A DNA stretch of 64,000 nt from PFJX01 sp964466195 (GCA_964466195.1 CAYXMQ010000007.1:62001-126000), one strand, 5' to 3'. Shown: positions 43,841 to 53,925, counted from the stretch's first letter. Made by a program: numbers and translations. The notes: generated by a model not told the origin, from the letters alone.

Positions 43841-44000
43841 GGTGATTTCCTCATGGCAGATGGTTTCGCATGGCGGCATGGGTTTGAGGTTGAGCCTACA
43901 CAGCCTCGCTACCATTCAATGGGTAGTTCGATTTGCGATCGTTTTGCAGCACGTGGTACGTAGACTACAGATTGTTTCCAACTTCGTTAAGGAATGCACG

Positions 44001-44423
44001 ATGAAACATGCCCTCGCCGTTTTGCTGACTTCAGTCGCCTGCTTGGTCTTGCCCGCATTCGCCCTGGCCGGACAGGTGGCCGATATCAAATCCACGCTGA
44101 CCACGACGCGCCAACAAACCATGGCCATGCTGAGCGAAGACGATCGCGCCGTGCTGGAAATGCGCTATGACGACGCCCTCAAGTCGAGCAAGGATCTGGA
44201 TGCCCTCCTCGCCGCCGCCTTGAAAAATGGCGCGCTGCGGACCGCCCAGCCGGCGTTGACGGAATTCAAGGCGATCTGGGAGGAGTTCAAGAAAACCCGC
44301 GACGCTGAAATCATCCCGCTGCTGATGTCCGGCGAGCGCCTCAAAGCCCGCCTCAAGGCGTTGACCGTGCAGGCCCCGCGCTTCAAAAAAATGAACGAGT
44401 TGCTGGACGCCTTGCCGCAATAA
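44001..44423 (+). CDS. Small exported protein of unknown function
   Basis: 140 residues. A clear signal peptide (MKHALAVLLTSVACLVLPAFALA) is followed by a mostly helical, charged mature part of about 115 residues without cysteines. I do not recognise a family. The helical pattern could suit a sensor-like four-helix bundle or a small periplasmic chaperone. An AAGGA ribosome site precedes the ATG. It lies between the DUF3530-like gene (divergent) and lysS. Confidence 0.65.
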   Translation: MKHALAVLLTSVACLVLPAFALAGQVADIKSTLTTTRQQTMAMLSEDDRAVLEMRYDDALKSSKDLDALLAAALKNGALRTAQPALTEFKAIWEEFKKTRDAEIIPLLMSGERLKARLKALTVQAPRFKKMNELLDALPQ

Positions 44424-44480
44424 TCCAGCTAGCCCACGCTCGGCATGACCGTTTTAACTTTCTATTGAACTGTACTTACC

Positions 44481-45983
44481 ATGAACGAAACCACCCAACC
44501 GCAACACGACGAAAACCAGATCATCGCCGAACGCCGCGAGAAGCTGGCCGGCATCCGCGCGCAAGGCATTGCCTTTCCGAACGACTTCGAGCGCCGCGAC
44601 TACGCCGCCGATCTGCATGCGGCGCATGGCGAGACCGCCAAGGAAGACCTGGAAGCCAGCCCGGTCTCGGTGCAACTGGCCGGCCGCATGATGTTGAAGC
44701 GGGTCATGGGCAAGGCCAGTTTCGCCACCCTGCAGGACATGAGCGGCCGCGTGCAGATCTACATTTCGCGCGAGGCGATCGGCGAGGAAGCCTACGACGC
44801 CTTCAAGCGCTGGGATCTGGGCGACATCCTCGGCGTCACCGGCAGCCTGTTCCGGACCAAGACCAACGAGCTGACCATCCAGGCCAGTTCGGTGCGTTTG
44901 CTGACCAAGGCGTTGCGGCCGCTGCCGGAAAAATTCCACGGCCTCAGCGACCAGGAGCAGAAATACCGCCAGCGCTACCTCGATCTGATCACCAACGACG
45001 ATTCCCGCCGCACCTTCATGATCCGCTCCAAGGTCATCCAGGCCATGCGCGAGTTCTTCACGGCGCGCGGCTACCTGGAAGTGGAAACGCCGATGATGCA
45101 TCCGATCCCGGGCGGCGCTTCCGCCAAGCCGTTCGAGACGCACCACAACGCGCTCGACATGCAGCTGTTCCTGCGCATCGCGCCGGAGCTGTACCTGAAG
45201 CGGCTGGTCGTCGGCGGCCTGGAAAAAGTCTTCGAGATCAACCGCAACTTCCGCAATGAAGGCATTTCGACCCGGCACAACCCGGAATTCACCATGGTCG
45301 AGTTCTACGAGGCCTATCGCGATTACCGCTACCTGATGGATTTCACCGAGACGATGTTCCGCGACATCGCCGAGAAGGTGCTGGGCACCACGACGGTGCC
45401 GTATCAGGGCCACCAGATCGACCTGGGCGCGCCGTTCGCCCGTCTCACCGCGCTCGACGCGGTGCGCCAGTACCACCCGGAATTGCGCGCTGCGCCGCTC
45501 GACGACAAGGACTTCGTCATCGCCGAACTGCAGCGCCGCAAGATCGCCTTCCGCCCGAAAGACGGCCTCGGCGGCCTGCAGCTGACCTTGTTCGAAGAGA
45601 CCACCGAACACCTGCTGATCCAGCCGACCTTCATCATCGACTATCCGGCGGAAACCTCGCCATTGGCGCGCCGCAACGATGTCGATCCGAACCTGACCGA
45701 CCGTTTCGAACTGTTCATGGTCGGCCGCGAGATCGCGAACGGCTTCTCCGAGCTGAACGATCCGGAAGACCAGGAAGCCCGCTTCGACGAGCAGGTGGCC
45801 GCCAAGGAGGCCGGCGACGAAGAGGCCATGTTCAAGGACCGCGACTATATCCGCGCGCTCGAACACGGCCTGCCGCCCACCGCCGGCGAGGGCATCGGCA
45901 TCGATCGCCTGATCATGCTGCTGACCGATTCGCCCAGCATTCGCGATGTGATCCTGTTCCCGCAGTTGCGGCGGGAAGACTGA
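44481..45983 (+). CDS. lysS: Lysyl-tRNA synthetase, class II
   Basis: 500-residue class II LysRS. The N-terminal anticodon-binding OB fold spans about residues 60-145. Motif 2 is in KVFEINRNFRNEGISTRHNPEFTMVEFYEAY and motif 3 is GIGIDRLIMLL near the C-terminus. Length and sequence are ordinary for the enzyme. It has its own short upstream gap of 57 bp after the small exported protein gene. Confidence 0.98.
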   Translation: MNETTQPQHDENQIIAERREKLAGIRAQGIAFPNDFERRDYAADLHAAHGETAKEDLEASPVSVQLAGRMMLKRVMGKASFATLQDMSGRVQIYISREAIGEEAYDAFKRWDLGDILGVTGSLFRTKTNELTIQASSVRLLTKALRPLPEKFHGLSDQEQKYRQRYLDLITNDDSRRTFMIRSKVIQAMREFFTARGYLEVETPMMHPIPGGASAKPFETHHNALDMQLFLRIAPELYLKRLVVGGLEKVFEINRNFRNEGISTRHNPEFTMVEFYEAYRDYRYLMDFTETMFRDIAEKVLGTTTVPYQGHQIDLGAPFARLTALDAVRQYHPELRAAPLDDKDFVIAELQRRKIAFRPKDGLGGLQLTLFEETTEHLLIQPTFIIDYPAETSPLARRNDVDPNLTDRFELFMVGREIANGFSELNDPEDQEARFDEQVAAKEAGDEEAMFKDRDYIRALEHGLPPTAGEGIGIDRLIMLLTDSPSIRDVILFPQLRRED

Positions 45984-45988
45984 AAAGC

Positions 45989-46050
45989 GCTGAACCGCGC
46001 TGAACCGCGACGGGGCGGCGACACGGGGTTGCGACACGGGGTTGCGACAC
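45989..46050. repeat. Short tandem repeats after lysS
   Basis: Two copies of GCTGAACCGC (45989-45998 and 45999-46008) and two and a bit copies of GACACGGGGTTGC (46020-46032, 46033-46045, then GACAC). Non-coding; probably replication slippage. Confidence 0.8.
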
Positions 46051-46138
46051 AGGCCTCGGCCGGCGCGCACGAATTGCAGAAATCGCGTAATTTGCATGTC
46101 TGATTGCTGGCGGATGTTCCGCTGACTGGACCGGCCCG

Positions 46139-47299
46139 ATGAAGCTCAAATCCGTATCGCTGTTGCTGTTCGCCGCCGCACTTGCGGGCGGCCTCGCTTA
46201 CCAGTTCGGCGGCCGGCCGGCAGAGCAAGCCGGCGCCGCGAAAAAACCGCCGCCGCCGGTGCCGGTCAGCGTCGCCCAGGCCAGCCTGCGTGACATGCCG
46301 GTATTGCTGCCGGTGGTCGGGCGCGGCGAGGCCTATGCCAGCGTCACGCTGAAATCGCGCGTCGATGGCCAGGTCAGCGAGGTTCCTTTCAGCGAAGGGC
46401 AACGGGTGAGCGCCGGCCAGGTCTTGTTGCAGCTCGATCCGGCCGATTTCAAGGCCAAGGTGGCCCAGGCCGAGGCCATACTGGCGCGCGACCAGGCCTT
46501 GCTGATCAAGGCGCGCGCCGATGTCGAACGCTATCAGACGCTGCAGAAACAGGGCTTCGTCGCCGAGGAAAAAGTCGCCGAAGTCCGCGCCAACGCCGCC
46601 GCCTTGAGCGCCACGATTGCGGCCGATCAGGCCGCGCTGGATCTGGCCAGTCTGCAACTCGGCTACACCACGTTGCGCGCGCCTTTCGCCGGCATCGTTG
46701 GCGCCAAGCTGGTTTATCCCGGGGCTTCGGTGAAGATCAACGAAACCGCGCTGGCCGTGGTGAACCGGGTGCAGCCCATCTACGTCTCCTTCGCGGTGCC
46801 GGAAAAGCATCTGCCCGACATCCGCGCCGCCATGGCCAGGGGCGGCATCCAGGTCGCTGTGCAGGCGCCGGGCGAAGGCGCTCAGGTGCTCAGCGGCGCG
46901 ACCCGTTTCATCGACAACGCCGTCGATACCTCTACCGGCACCATTCGGATGAAAGCCGAACTGGCGAATGAACAAGGCTTGCTGTCGCCGGGACAGTTCC
47001 TCAACCTGAACCTGCGCCTGGATACCCTGCGCGCGGCGGTGGTGACGCCCGCCGAGGCGGTGCAGCAAGGCCCGGACGGCAGTTTTGTCCATGTCGTCAA
47101 AGCGGATGCCGGCAGCGAAATGCGCAGCGTGGAAGTCGGCTTCGTCCAGGCCGGCTGGGCGGTGATCAGCAAGGGCCTCGCGGCCGGCGAAACCGTCGTC
47201 ACCGATGGCCATTCCCGCCTGGTTCCGGGCGCCAAGGTGAAGGTGAAATCCCCGTCCGCAGCCGGGAAGAAGCCGCCCTCCCCCGCTGCGGCGCACTGA
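46139..47299 (+). CDS. RND efflux periplasmic adaptor subunit (MdtA-like)
   Basis: 386-residue membrane fusion protein. An N-terminal signal or anchor (about 1-25) is followed by a Pro-rich linker. Lipoyl halves are seen at SRVDGQVSEVPFSEGQRVSAGQVLLQLD and LRAPFAGIVGAKLVYPG, flanking an alpha-helical hairpin (about 100-165). The beta-barrel part includes SVEVGFVQAGWAVISKGL. It links the inner-membrane pump encoded next to an outer-membrane channel not present here. Confidence 0.93.
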   Translation: MKLKSVSLLLFAAALAGGLAYQFGGRPAEQAGAAKKPPPPVPVSVAQASLRDMPVLLPVVGRGEAYASVTLKSRVDGQVSEVPFSEGQRVSAGQVLLQLDPADFKAKVAQAEAILARDQALLIKARADVERYQTLQKQGFVAEEKVAEVRANAAALSATIAADQAALDLASLQLGYTTLRAPFAGIVGAKLVYPGASVKINETALAVVNRVQPIYVSFAVPEKHLPDIRAAMARGGIQVAVQAPGEGAQVLSGATRFIDNAVDTSTGTIRMKAELANEQGLLSPGQFLNLNLRLDTLRAAVVTPAEAVQQGPDGSFVHVVKADAGSEMRSVEVGFVQAGWAVISKGLAAGETVVTDGHSRLVPGAKVKVKSPSAAGKKPPSPAAAH

Positions 47300-47309
47300 G
47301 CGCAAGCGC

Positions 47310-50300
47310 ATGCAACTGCCCGAACTCTGCATCCGCCGGCCGGTGATGACCACGCTGCTGATGGCGGCGTTCGTGATTTTCGGCATCCTGGCTTACCGCG
47401 CTCTGCCGGTATCGGAACTGCCCAGCGTCGACTTTCCCACTATTTCGGTCAGCGCCAACCTGCCGGGCGCTTCGCCGGAGACCATGGCCGCGTCCGTGGC
47501 GACGCCGCTGGAGGCGCAGTTTTCGACCATCGCCGGGCTGGACAACATGAGTTCCGTCAGCGCCCGCGGCGCCACGTCGATCACGCTGCAATTCAGCCTG
47601 GAACGGGACATCGACGCCGCCGCCCAGGACGTCCAGGCGGCCATCGCCGCGGCGCAGCGCAAGTTGCCGCCGGACATGCCGACGCCGCCCTCGTATCGCA
47701 AGGTGAATCCGGCCGACAGCCCGATCTTCTATATCGCCATGCTGTCCGCCACGCTGCCTTTGCAGGCGGTGAACGAATACGCCGAGACCCAGCTCGCACA
47801 GCGCATTTCCACGATCCCCGGCGTCGCCCAGGTGCTGATTTTCGGCGCCCAGAAATTCGCCATCCGCATTCATGCCGATCCGAATCAGCTCGCCTCGCGC
47901 GGCATCGGCATCGACGAATTGCAGAAGGCGGTCGCGCAAGCCAACGTCAACCTGCCGACCGGCAGTCTGGAAGGCGAAAAACAGAGTTTCTCGATCCGCA
48001 CCAACGGCCAACTGGAAAACGCCGCCGCCTACCGGCCGTTGATCGTGGCGTATCGCAACGGCGCGCCGGTGCGACTGGAAGAGGTCGCGGCCGTGCACGA
48101 CAGCGTCGAAGACAACAAGCGGGCCAACTGGCTGGTCGACAAGGACCGGCAAGCGCGCGCCATCATCCTGGCGATTCAGCGCCAGCCCGGCGCCAACACC
48201 ATCGCCACGGTGGACGCCATCAAGGCCGTCTTGCCGGCGTTCCAGGAAAAACTGCCGGCCTCCATCGAACTGAAGGTGTTCTACGACCGCAGCGTCTCCA
48301 TCCACGAATCGGTCAACGATGTGCAGTTCACGCTGGTGCTGGCCGGCTGTCTGGTGATCCTGGTGATTCTGCTGTTCCTGCGCAATCTGTCGGCCACGCT
48401 GATTCCGGCGCTGGCCTTGCCGATCTCGGTCATCGGCACGTTCGCCGTCATGTACGCCTTCGGCTACAGCCTGGACAACCTGTCGCTGCTGGCGCTGACC
48501 TTGTCGGTGGGCTTCGTCGTGGACGACGCCATCGTCATGCTGGAGAACATCGTGCGCCATGTGGAAAAGGGGGAAACCCCGTTCCAGGCGGCGATCCAGG
48601 GCGCGCGCGAGATCGGTTTCACGATCATTTCGATGACGCTGTCCCTGGTCGCCGTGTTCATCCCGGTGATGTTCATGGGCGGCATCATCGGCCGCCTGCT
48701 GCATGAATTCGCGGTGACCATCAGCGCCGCCATCCTGGTCTCCGGTTTCGTCTCGCTGACCCTGACGCCGATGCTGGCCAGCCGGATGCTGCGGGCCGAT
48801 CTGGGCCCGCAGAAGGCCCGCCGGCACGGCCGCCTGTACGGGCTGTTCGAGCGCGGCTTCGCCCGCCTGCTGGACGGCTACCGCAGCAGCCTGAGCTGGG
48901 CGATGGCGCATTCGCCCTGGGTGCTGGCGGTCTTCCTGCTGACCGTGGCGGCCAGCATTGCCCTGTATCGCGATATCCCGAAGGAATTCCTGCCCAGCGG
49001 CGATTCCGGCCAGATCATCGCCTACACCGAGGGCGCGCCGGACGCTTCCTTCGCCAGCATGGTGGCGCGCCAGCGCGCCGTCGCGGCCATTGCGGCCAAG
49101 AACCCCAATATCGAAACCTTCATGTCGGTGGTGGGCGCCGGCGGTTCCCGCATCACCGCGAACACCGGCATCATGCTGTTCAAGCTGAAGCCGCGGCATG
49201 GCGTCGCCAACCCGCGCCGGCTGACCCCGGACGAATTGATCCAGGAACTGCGGCCCAAGCTGGCCTCCGTGCCCGGCATCAAGGTCTCGCTGCAAAACCC
49301 GCCCGCCATCCGCTTGAGCGGGCAGATCACCTCCGGCCAGTATCAGTACACGCTGCAGGACACCGATCTGAACGAGCTGTATCGCTGGACCGATACATTG
49401 CTCGAACGCATCCGCAAGCTGCCCGGCTTCCTCGATGTGAACAGCAATCTGAACAACAAGAGCCCGGTGATGGCGCTCGACGTCGATCGCGACAAGATCG
49501 CCGCGCTGGGCTTGAGTTTCGGCCAGGTCGAGGATGCGCTGCAGAGCGCGTTCAGTTCGCGCCAGATCAGCACCATCTACGGAGCCACCAACCAGTACCA
49601 GGTCATACTGGAACTGGCGCCCGAATTCCAGGCCGATCCCGCCATCCTGGCGCGGCTGCATGTGCTTTCCAGCAACGGCAATCTGATTCCGCTCGACACC
49701 GTGGCCCGCATCACCCGCGCCTCGCAGGCGCTGACCGTCAATCACCAGGGCCAGCTGCCGTCGGTGACGATCTCGTTCAACCTGCAGCCCGGCGTTTCGC
49801 TCGGCGAGGCGGTGGAAAGCCTGAAGGCGATGGAACGGGACATGCGCCTGCCGGTTTCGCTCAACACCAGCCTGCAAGGCGCGGCGCAGGCCTTCGAGGC
49901 CTCGCAGCAGGGCTTGGGCTTGCTGCTGCTGGTGGCGGTGCTGGTGGTTTATCTGGTGCTGGGCATCCTCTACGAGAGCTTCATCCACCCGCTCACCATC
50001 CTGTCCGGCCTGCCCTCGGCCGGCCTCGGCGCGCTGCTGACGCTGACCCTGTTCAAGGTGGATCTGAGCCTGTATGCCTTCGTCGGCATCATCATGCTGA
50101 TCGGCATCGTCAAGAAAAACGCCATCATGATGATCGACTTCGCCCTCGACAAGCAGCGCAAGGAAGGCATGCCGGCGCAAGACGCCATTTTCCAGGCCTG
50201 TTTGGTCCGCTTCCGGCCGATCATGATGACCACGCTGGCGGCGCTGGCCGGCACCCTGCCCATCGCCATCGGCTGGGGGGCGGGCGCGGAAATCCGCCAG

Positions 50301-50453
50301 CCGCTGGGTTTGGCCGTGGTGGGCGGTCTGGTCCTGTCGCAGTTCCTGACGCTGTACCTGACGCCGGTGATCTATCTATACATGGAACGGCTCGGCGATC
50401 ATTTCAGAGCCAAACCCGCCAGCGTCGTCCCCGCAAGCATCGAAAAACCATGA
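47310..50453 (+). CDS. RND multidrug efflux permease (MdtB/MdtC-like)
   Basis: 1047-residue resistance-nodulation-division pump with the usual twelve-helix, two-loop layout. It starts CIRRPVMTTLLMAAFVIFG, with the porter-domain block ELPSVDFPTISVSANLPGASP. TM4 carries the proton-relay acidic pair in SVGFVVDDAIVMLEN. The length and porter signatures place it in the HAE1/MdtBC group. It starts 10 bp after the adaptor gene and overlaps moxR by 4 bp. Confidence 0.95.
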   Translation: MQLPELCIRRPVMTTLLMAAFVIFGILAYRALPVSELPSVDFPTISVSANLPGASPETMAASVATPLEAQFSTIAGLDNMSSVSARGATSITLQFSLERDIDAAAQDVQAAIAAAQRKLPPDMPTPPSYRKVNPADSPIFYIAMLSATLPLQAVNEYAETQLAQRISTIPGVAQVLIFGAQKFAIRIHADPNQLASRGIGIDELQKAVAQANVNLPTGSLEGEKQSFSIRTNGQLENAAAYRPLIVAYRNGAPVRLEEVAAVHDSVEDNKRANWLVDKDRQARAIILAIQRQPGANTIATVDAIKAVLPAFQEKLPASIELKVFYDRSVSIHESVNDVQFTLVLAGCLVILVILLFLRNLSATLIPALALPISVIGTFAVMYAFGYSLDNLSLLALTLSVGFVVDDAIVMLENIVRHVEKGETPFQAAIQGAREIGFTIISMTLSLVAVFIPVMFMGGIIGRLLHEFAVTISAAILVSGFVSLTLTPMLASRMLRADLGPQKARRHGRLYGLFERGFARLLDGYRSSLSWAMAHSPWVLAVFLLTVAASIALYRDIPKEFLPSGDSGQIIAYTEGAPDASFASMVARQRAVAAIAAKNPNIETFMSVVGAGGSRITANTGIMLFKLKPRHGVANPRRLTPDELIQELRPKLASVPGIKVSLQNPPAIRLSGQITSGQYQYTLQDTDLNELYRWTDTLLERIRKLPGFLDVNSNLNNKSPVMALDVDRDKIAALGLSFGQVEDALQSAFSSRQISTIYGATNQYQVILELAPEFQADPAILARLHVLSSNGNLIPLDTVARITRASQALTVNHQGQLPSVTISFNLQPGVSLGEAVESLKAMERDMRLPVSLNTSLQGAAQAFEASQQGLGLLLLVAVLVVYLVLGILYESFIHPLTILSGLPSAGLGALLTLTLFKVDLSLYAFVGIIMLIGIVKKNAIMMIDFALDKQRKEGMPAQDAIFQACLVRFRPIMMTTLAALAGTLPIAIGWGAGAEIRQPLGLAVVGGLVLSQFLTLYLTPVIYLYMERLGDHFRAKPASVVPASIEKP

Positions 50454-51364
50454 CACCCGCCCTGCAGCAAGCCCTGACCCAGATCAATCACGTCGTATTA
50501 GGCAAGGCGAACCAGGTGCGTCTGTGCCTGGCCTGCCTGCTGGCGCGCGGCCATCTGCTGATCGAGGACGTGCCCGGCGTCGGCAAGACCACGCTGGCGC
50601 ACGCCCTGGCGCGCACGCTGGGACTGGAATTTCACCGCATCCAGTTCACCAGCGACCTGCTGCCGGCCGACATCCTGGGCGCCGCCATCTATGACCGCGA
50701 CAGCGGCAGTTTCAGCTTCCATCCCGGCCCGATCTTTGCGCAGGTGATCCTGGCGGACGAAATCAACCGCGCCAGCCCGAAGGCGCAAAGCGCGCTGCTG
50801 GAAGCGATGGAGGAAGGCCAGGTGACGCTGGAAGGCGAAACGCGCCCGCTGCCGACGCCGTTCTTCGTCATTGCGACGCAAAATCCGAGCGACCAGATCG
50901 GTGCCTTTCCGCTGCCGGAATCGCAGCTCGACCGCTTTCTGCTGCGCATCCGTCTGGGTTTTCCCGACCACGCGGCGGAACGCGCCCTGCTGCGCGGCGA
51001 GGACCGGCGCGACCTGCTGGCGGCGTTGCCGGCGGCGATCAGCGCCGACGAGTTCGTCGTGCAGCAAAAACAGGTGCAGCAGGTGCACGTGGCCGATGCG
51101 CTGCTCGATTATCTGCAAGCCCTGATCGCCGCCAGCCGGCAGGATGCGCGCTTCATCGCCGGCCTGTCGCCGCGCGCCGGCCTCGGCCTGCTGCGCGTCG
51201 CGCAAGCCTGGGCCTATCTGGACGGGCGCGACTTCGTGCAGCCGGAAGACGTGCAGGCCGTGCTGCCCGCGCTGACGCCGCATCGGCTGTTTCCCACCGT
51301 CGGCCTGGTGCAGCCCCAAGAAGATTGGGCGGCGCGGATACTGCTGGAGGTGGCGATTCCGTGA
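50450..51364 (+). CDS. MoxR-family AAA+ ATPase
   Basis: 304-residue chaperone-like ATPase. Walker A GVGKTT is at residues 43-48, Walker B is ILADEINRASPKAQSALLEAMEE, and sensor 1 is VIATQNPSDQIG. MoxR genes usually precede a DUF58 gene and von Willebrand-domain genes; here none follows and the downstream genes are on the other strand. It overlaps the RND gene stop (ATGA), so it is transcribed with the pump. Confidence 0.93.
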   Translation: MTPALQQALTQINHVVLGKANQVRLCLACLLARGHLLIEDVPGVGKTTLAHALARTLGLEFHRIQFTSDLLPADILGAAIYDRDSGSFSFHPGPIFAQVILADEINRASPKAQSALLEAMEEGQVTLEGETRPLPTPFFVIATQNPSDQIGAFPLPESQLDRFLLRIRLGFPDHAAERALLRGEDRRDLLAALPAAISADEFVVQQKQVQQVHVADALLDYLQALIAASRQDARFIAGLSPRAGLGLLRVAQAWAYLDGRDFVQPEDVQAVLPALTPHRLFPTVGLVQPQEDWAARILLEVAIP

Positions 51365-51656
51365 GCGGGTCGTTGGGGCTGCCGAACCCGGAGTACGCAT
51401 GGCCTTTGACGTATTGACGGTGTTCTTGCTTAGGTCGAGACGCCATTCAAGGATTGAGGTGAATGTCGAGCCATCGGCGCAAGACTACGGACAGTGAGCA
51501 GGGTGGAAGGCGCTGCGCTTTTCCGCCCTACGCGGGCTGCAACATAAAAAACCTGTCCCGCACCTGCGCGGTTGTTGGCTTGATCCAACGACCGGAAGAG
51601 TGAATCGTCCTTGCCTTGCAGGCTGCCGGTAGCGTCTCGCTTAGCGGCGCGGCACA
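51365..51656. other. Gap between moxR and the GDYXXLXY gene
   Basis: 292 bp between convergent genes. A short in-frame GTG overlaps the moxR stop, where a DUF58 gene would normally begin, but the frame closes after about 18 codons (SGSLGLPNPEYAWPLTY). No other feature is seen. Confidence 0.4.
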
Positions 51657-52244
51657 TCAAAACAACGTCTCCCGATAAGCCTCGCGGCCGTCGAGCAGCA
51701 CCGCCTGGATGCCGGCTTTGCCGCGGCTGTCGATGGCGACGTGGATGGTGACTTTTTCGCCGCCGGTCGGGCGCTCGATCTGACGGCCGGTGCCTTCCTG
51801 GACGAAGTACTGTTCGATGCCGTAGCGCACGAATAGCGTGTGTTGCCTGGCTTGCCGGTTGCCGGTGCGGACCCAGCCGCCGCCGTCGAAATCGTCCACC
51901 TCGCCCTTGAGCGCGATCAGCCCGGCTGGGACGGCGTTGCGCTGGTGATGCACGGAAATGGCTTTCGCGCCGCCGGGCTCGGGTTTGAGCGCGACCCAGA
52001 CCGTGTCGTGCCGCTTGAAGTCCTTGTCGCCGGCGAGCGCCGCTTCGCCAGTGAGGGGCAGTTGGCTGATCGTGTAGTTGAGACGGGCGTAATCGCCCAT
52101 GAACAACGAGCGCGGATCGACCGGCTCGGTTTGCAGCAGGACCGGCGTGCCGGTGCTGAGCGTCCATTGCTTGTCGGCGATCATCGCCGCCAGCGCAGCA
52201 ACCTCGACGGCCAGCAGCAGCATGAGCTTAGGCCAGAGCGTCAT
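51657..52244 (-). CDS. GDYXXLXY domain-containing membrane-anchored protein
   Basis: 195-residue protein with one N-terminal hydrophobic segment (about 5-22). The family-defining GDYARLNY stands at about residues 50-57, after DPRSLFM. The remainder is a predicted extracytoplasmic beta-rich domain. This family is regularly paired with DUF2157/DUF4401 membrane proteins, as here, where its ATG overlaps the partner's stop. The function is unknown. Confidence 0.88.
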   Translation of the reverse strand: MTLWPKLMLLLAVEVAALAAMIADKQWTLSTGTPVLLQTEPVDPRSLFMGDYARLNYTISQLPLTGEAALAGDKDFKRHDTVWVALKPEPGGAKAISVHHQRNAVPAGLIALKGEVDDFDGGGWVRTGNRQARQHTLFVRYGIEQYFVQEGTGRQIERPTGGEKVTIHVAIDSRGKAGIQAVLLDGREAYRETLF

Positions 52245-53560
52245 GATTGCCCCCTGGCTTCAATGTCGCGCATGAGCGCCCTGCGCCTGCGTTCCAGCCA
52301 ACCGCCGCCGGCCAGGAGCAAAATGCCGCCGGCCATGAAAAACAGCGCGCGGTCCATCAGGGTCCAGAAGGTGTCGAAGTAGCGGGCCAGCAACCAGACG
52401 GCAAAGCCGGTGAAGGCGCGGTTCACCATCAGGCGGTCGCCGTGGCGCACGCCGAGGTCGCCGATCCAGTACAGCACGCCGAGGAAAAGCGCGTTCCAGA
52501 GCAGCGCCGGCAGGCCGTTGCTGCGCGGCACGGTGACCTCGGCCGCCAGCAGCAAGAGAAAGGCGGTCGCCAGGGCGATGCCGATGCGCAGCCGGTCGGC
52601 CGTCAGCTCGCTGGTTCGAACCAGATGGAAGATGCCGAAGGCATAGAACGCCGCGGCGCCGGCGAGCGCGACGAGCCACGGCATGAGGTTGCCATTGGCT
52701 AGGGTGCGCTGCAGGGCGAAGTCGGGAAAGGTGAAGATGAAGGCGCCGATCAGTGCGGCCAACAGAAAATCGGCGCGCAGGGCGCGCGCGAACGGGTGTG
52801 TATTCGCCTGCGCCAGCGCCCAGCCGCCGGCGAAGAGGAGCACTTGCAGGGCGAACAGGCGAATATGCGCTTGCGCGTGTACCTCCCCGGCCAGGTCGAA
52901 CCCCGGTTGGGCGTGCCAGCCGAGCAGCCAGAGGATGCACAGCCCGCCCCAGGCGCGCGCGGCCAGGCGCCAGTCATGGCGTAACAGCAGCACGGCGGCG
53001 AGCGCCAGATAGGCGAGCAACGGCCAGTTCATCACCCGGTATTCCAGCTGTTCGAACCAGGTCCACAGCGCCGCCAACGCGATCGAGGCCAGCAGCGCCG
53101 GCTGCGAGGCGAGCAGCCACGCCGTCAGCAGGCCGGCCGCCGCCCAAAGCGCGATGCCATCCGGAAAGTGGGCGTCGATATGGTAGATCTGGCCGATCAG
53201 CATGATCGCGGCGCCAAAGAAAAGCACCGAGAGCAGCGCCATGCCCTGGGCCAGTTTCGGCAATGCGGCCCGGGTCATGCAGTAGCCATGCGCGACATGG
53301 CTGGCGCCGAGCGCGAGCACGATGAGGATCACCTTGATCAGCTTGCCCATTTCGTTCCAATGAGCGGCAAACCAGGTGATGACGCCGACGCCGAGCAGAA
53401 GCGCGCCGATCAATGCCAGCAAGGCGGCCCACGACTGCGCCGGTTGTCGCGCGGCAAGGTCGGCGAGAATGGCTCGCCCGCCCGCATCGCTCACCCAGCC
53501 TTCCTGTTGCCAGCGCGGCAGTTCCCGCGCCAGCCGTTTGCCAAAGCCTTTGTCGTTCAT
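52241..53560 (-). CDS. DUF2157 domain multi-spanning membrane protein
   Basis: 439 residues. A short N-terminal cytoplasmic part (RLARELPRWQQEGWVSDAGGRAIL) is the DUF2157 signature. At least ten hydrophobic helices follow. The ATG at 53560 is preferred over that at 53572 because GGGAGG lies between the two, at proper spacing for the former. It is co-transcribed with the GDYXXLXY gene by a 4-bp overlap. The function of the pair is not known. Confidence 0.85.
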   Translation of the reverse strand: MNDKGFGKRLARELPRWQQEGWVSDAGGRAILADLAARQPAQSWAALLALIGALLLGVGVITWFAAHWNEMGKLIKVILIVLALGASHVAHGYCMTRAALPKLAQGMALLSVLFFGAAIMLIGQIYHIDAHFPDGIALWAAAGLLTAWLLASQPALLASIALAALWTWFEQLEYRVMNWPLLAYLALAAVLLLRHDWRLAARAWGGLCILWLLGWHAQPGFDLAGEVHAQAHIRLFALQVLLFAGGWALAQANTHPFARALRADFLLAALIGAFIFTFPDFALQRTLANGNLMPWLVALAGAAAFYAFGIFHLVRTSELTADRLRIGIALATAFLLLLAAEVTVPRSNGLPALLWNALFLGVLYWIGDLGVRHGDRLMVNRAFTGFAVWLLARYFDTFWTLMDRALFFMAGGILLLAGGGWLERRRRALMRDIEARGQS

Positions 53561-53925
53561 CGCGCCTCCCATGCGTTTTCGGCGATGCTACCTCATCCAG
53601 GACTGGCCATCCGAAGCCGGCATGGCGGGCTCCAACCCGAGCGCCGGCTGCATTCCTTTGCTCAGGTCCACGATGCCGGCGGGACATCGGCGGCTTATGG
53701 CTGTGCGGAGTCTCGTCGTTAATGAGAAGGCAAAAATAAAGTTAAATCAATTGGATGCCAACCAGACTTCACGTGAATGATGAACTAATCAGCGCCGCCA
53801 TGACTCGGTTGATGGACCCTCTGCGCTTATCGAATTGCGCGCAGCTTCCTGACCGCCGCCGGGCTCTACCGATCCGCCCGCATGTCGGGTAGCCTTGCAC
53901 ACTCCCCCAACTCGAGGATCTAGCC
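53561..53925. other. Divergent gap before the dienelactone hydrolase gene
   Basis: 365 bp between divergent genes. An AT-rich patch around 53725-53790 probably holds promoters. No gene, repeat or clear consensus site is seen. Confidence 0.4.

Noticed and set aside
47199..50180. 993-codon open frame on the minus strand, opposite the RND permease gene
   Set aside because: Antisense shadow in GC-rich DNA: the composition is rich in Gln, His, Arg and Asp with no domain pattern, and the plus strand encodes a full RND pump.
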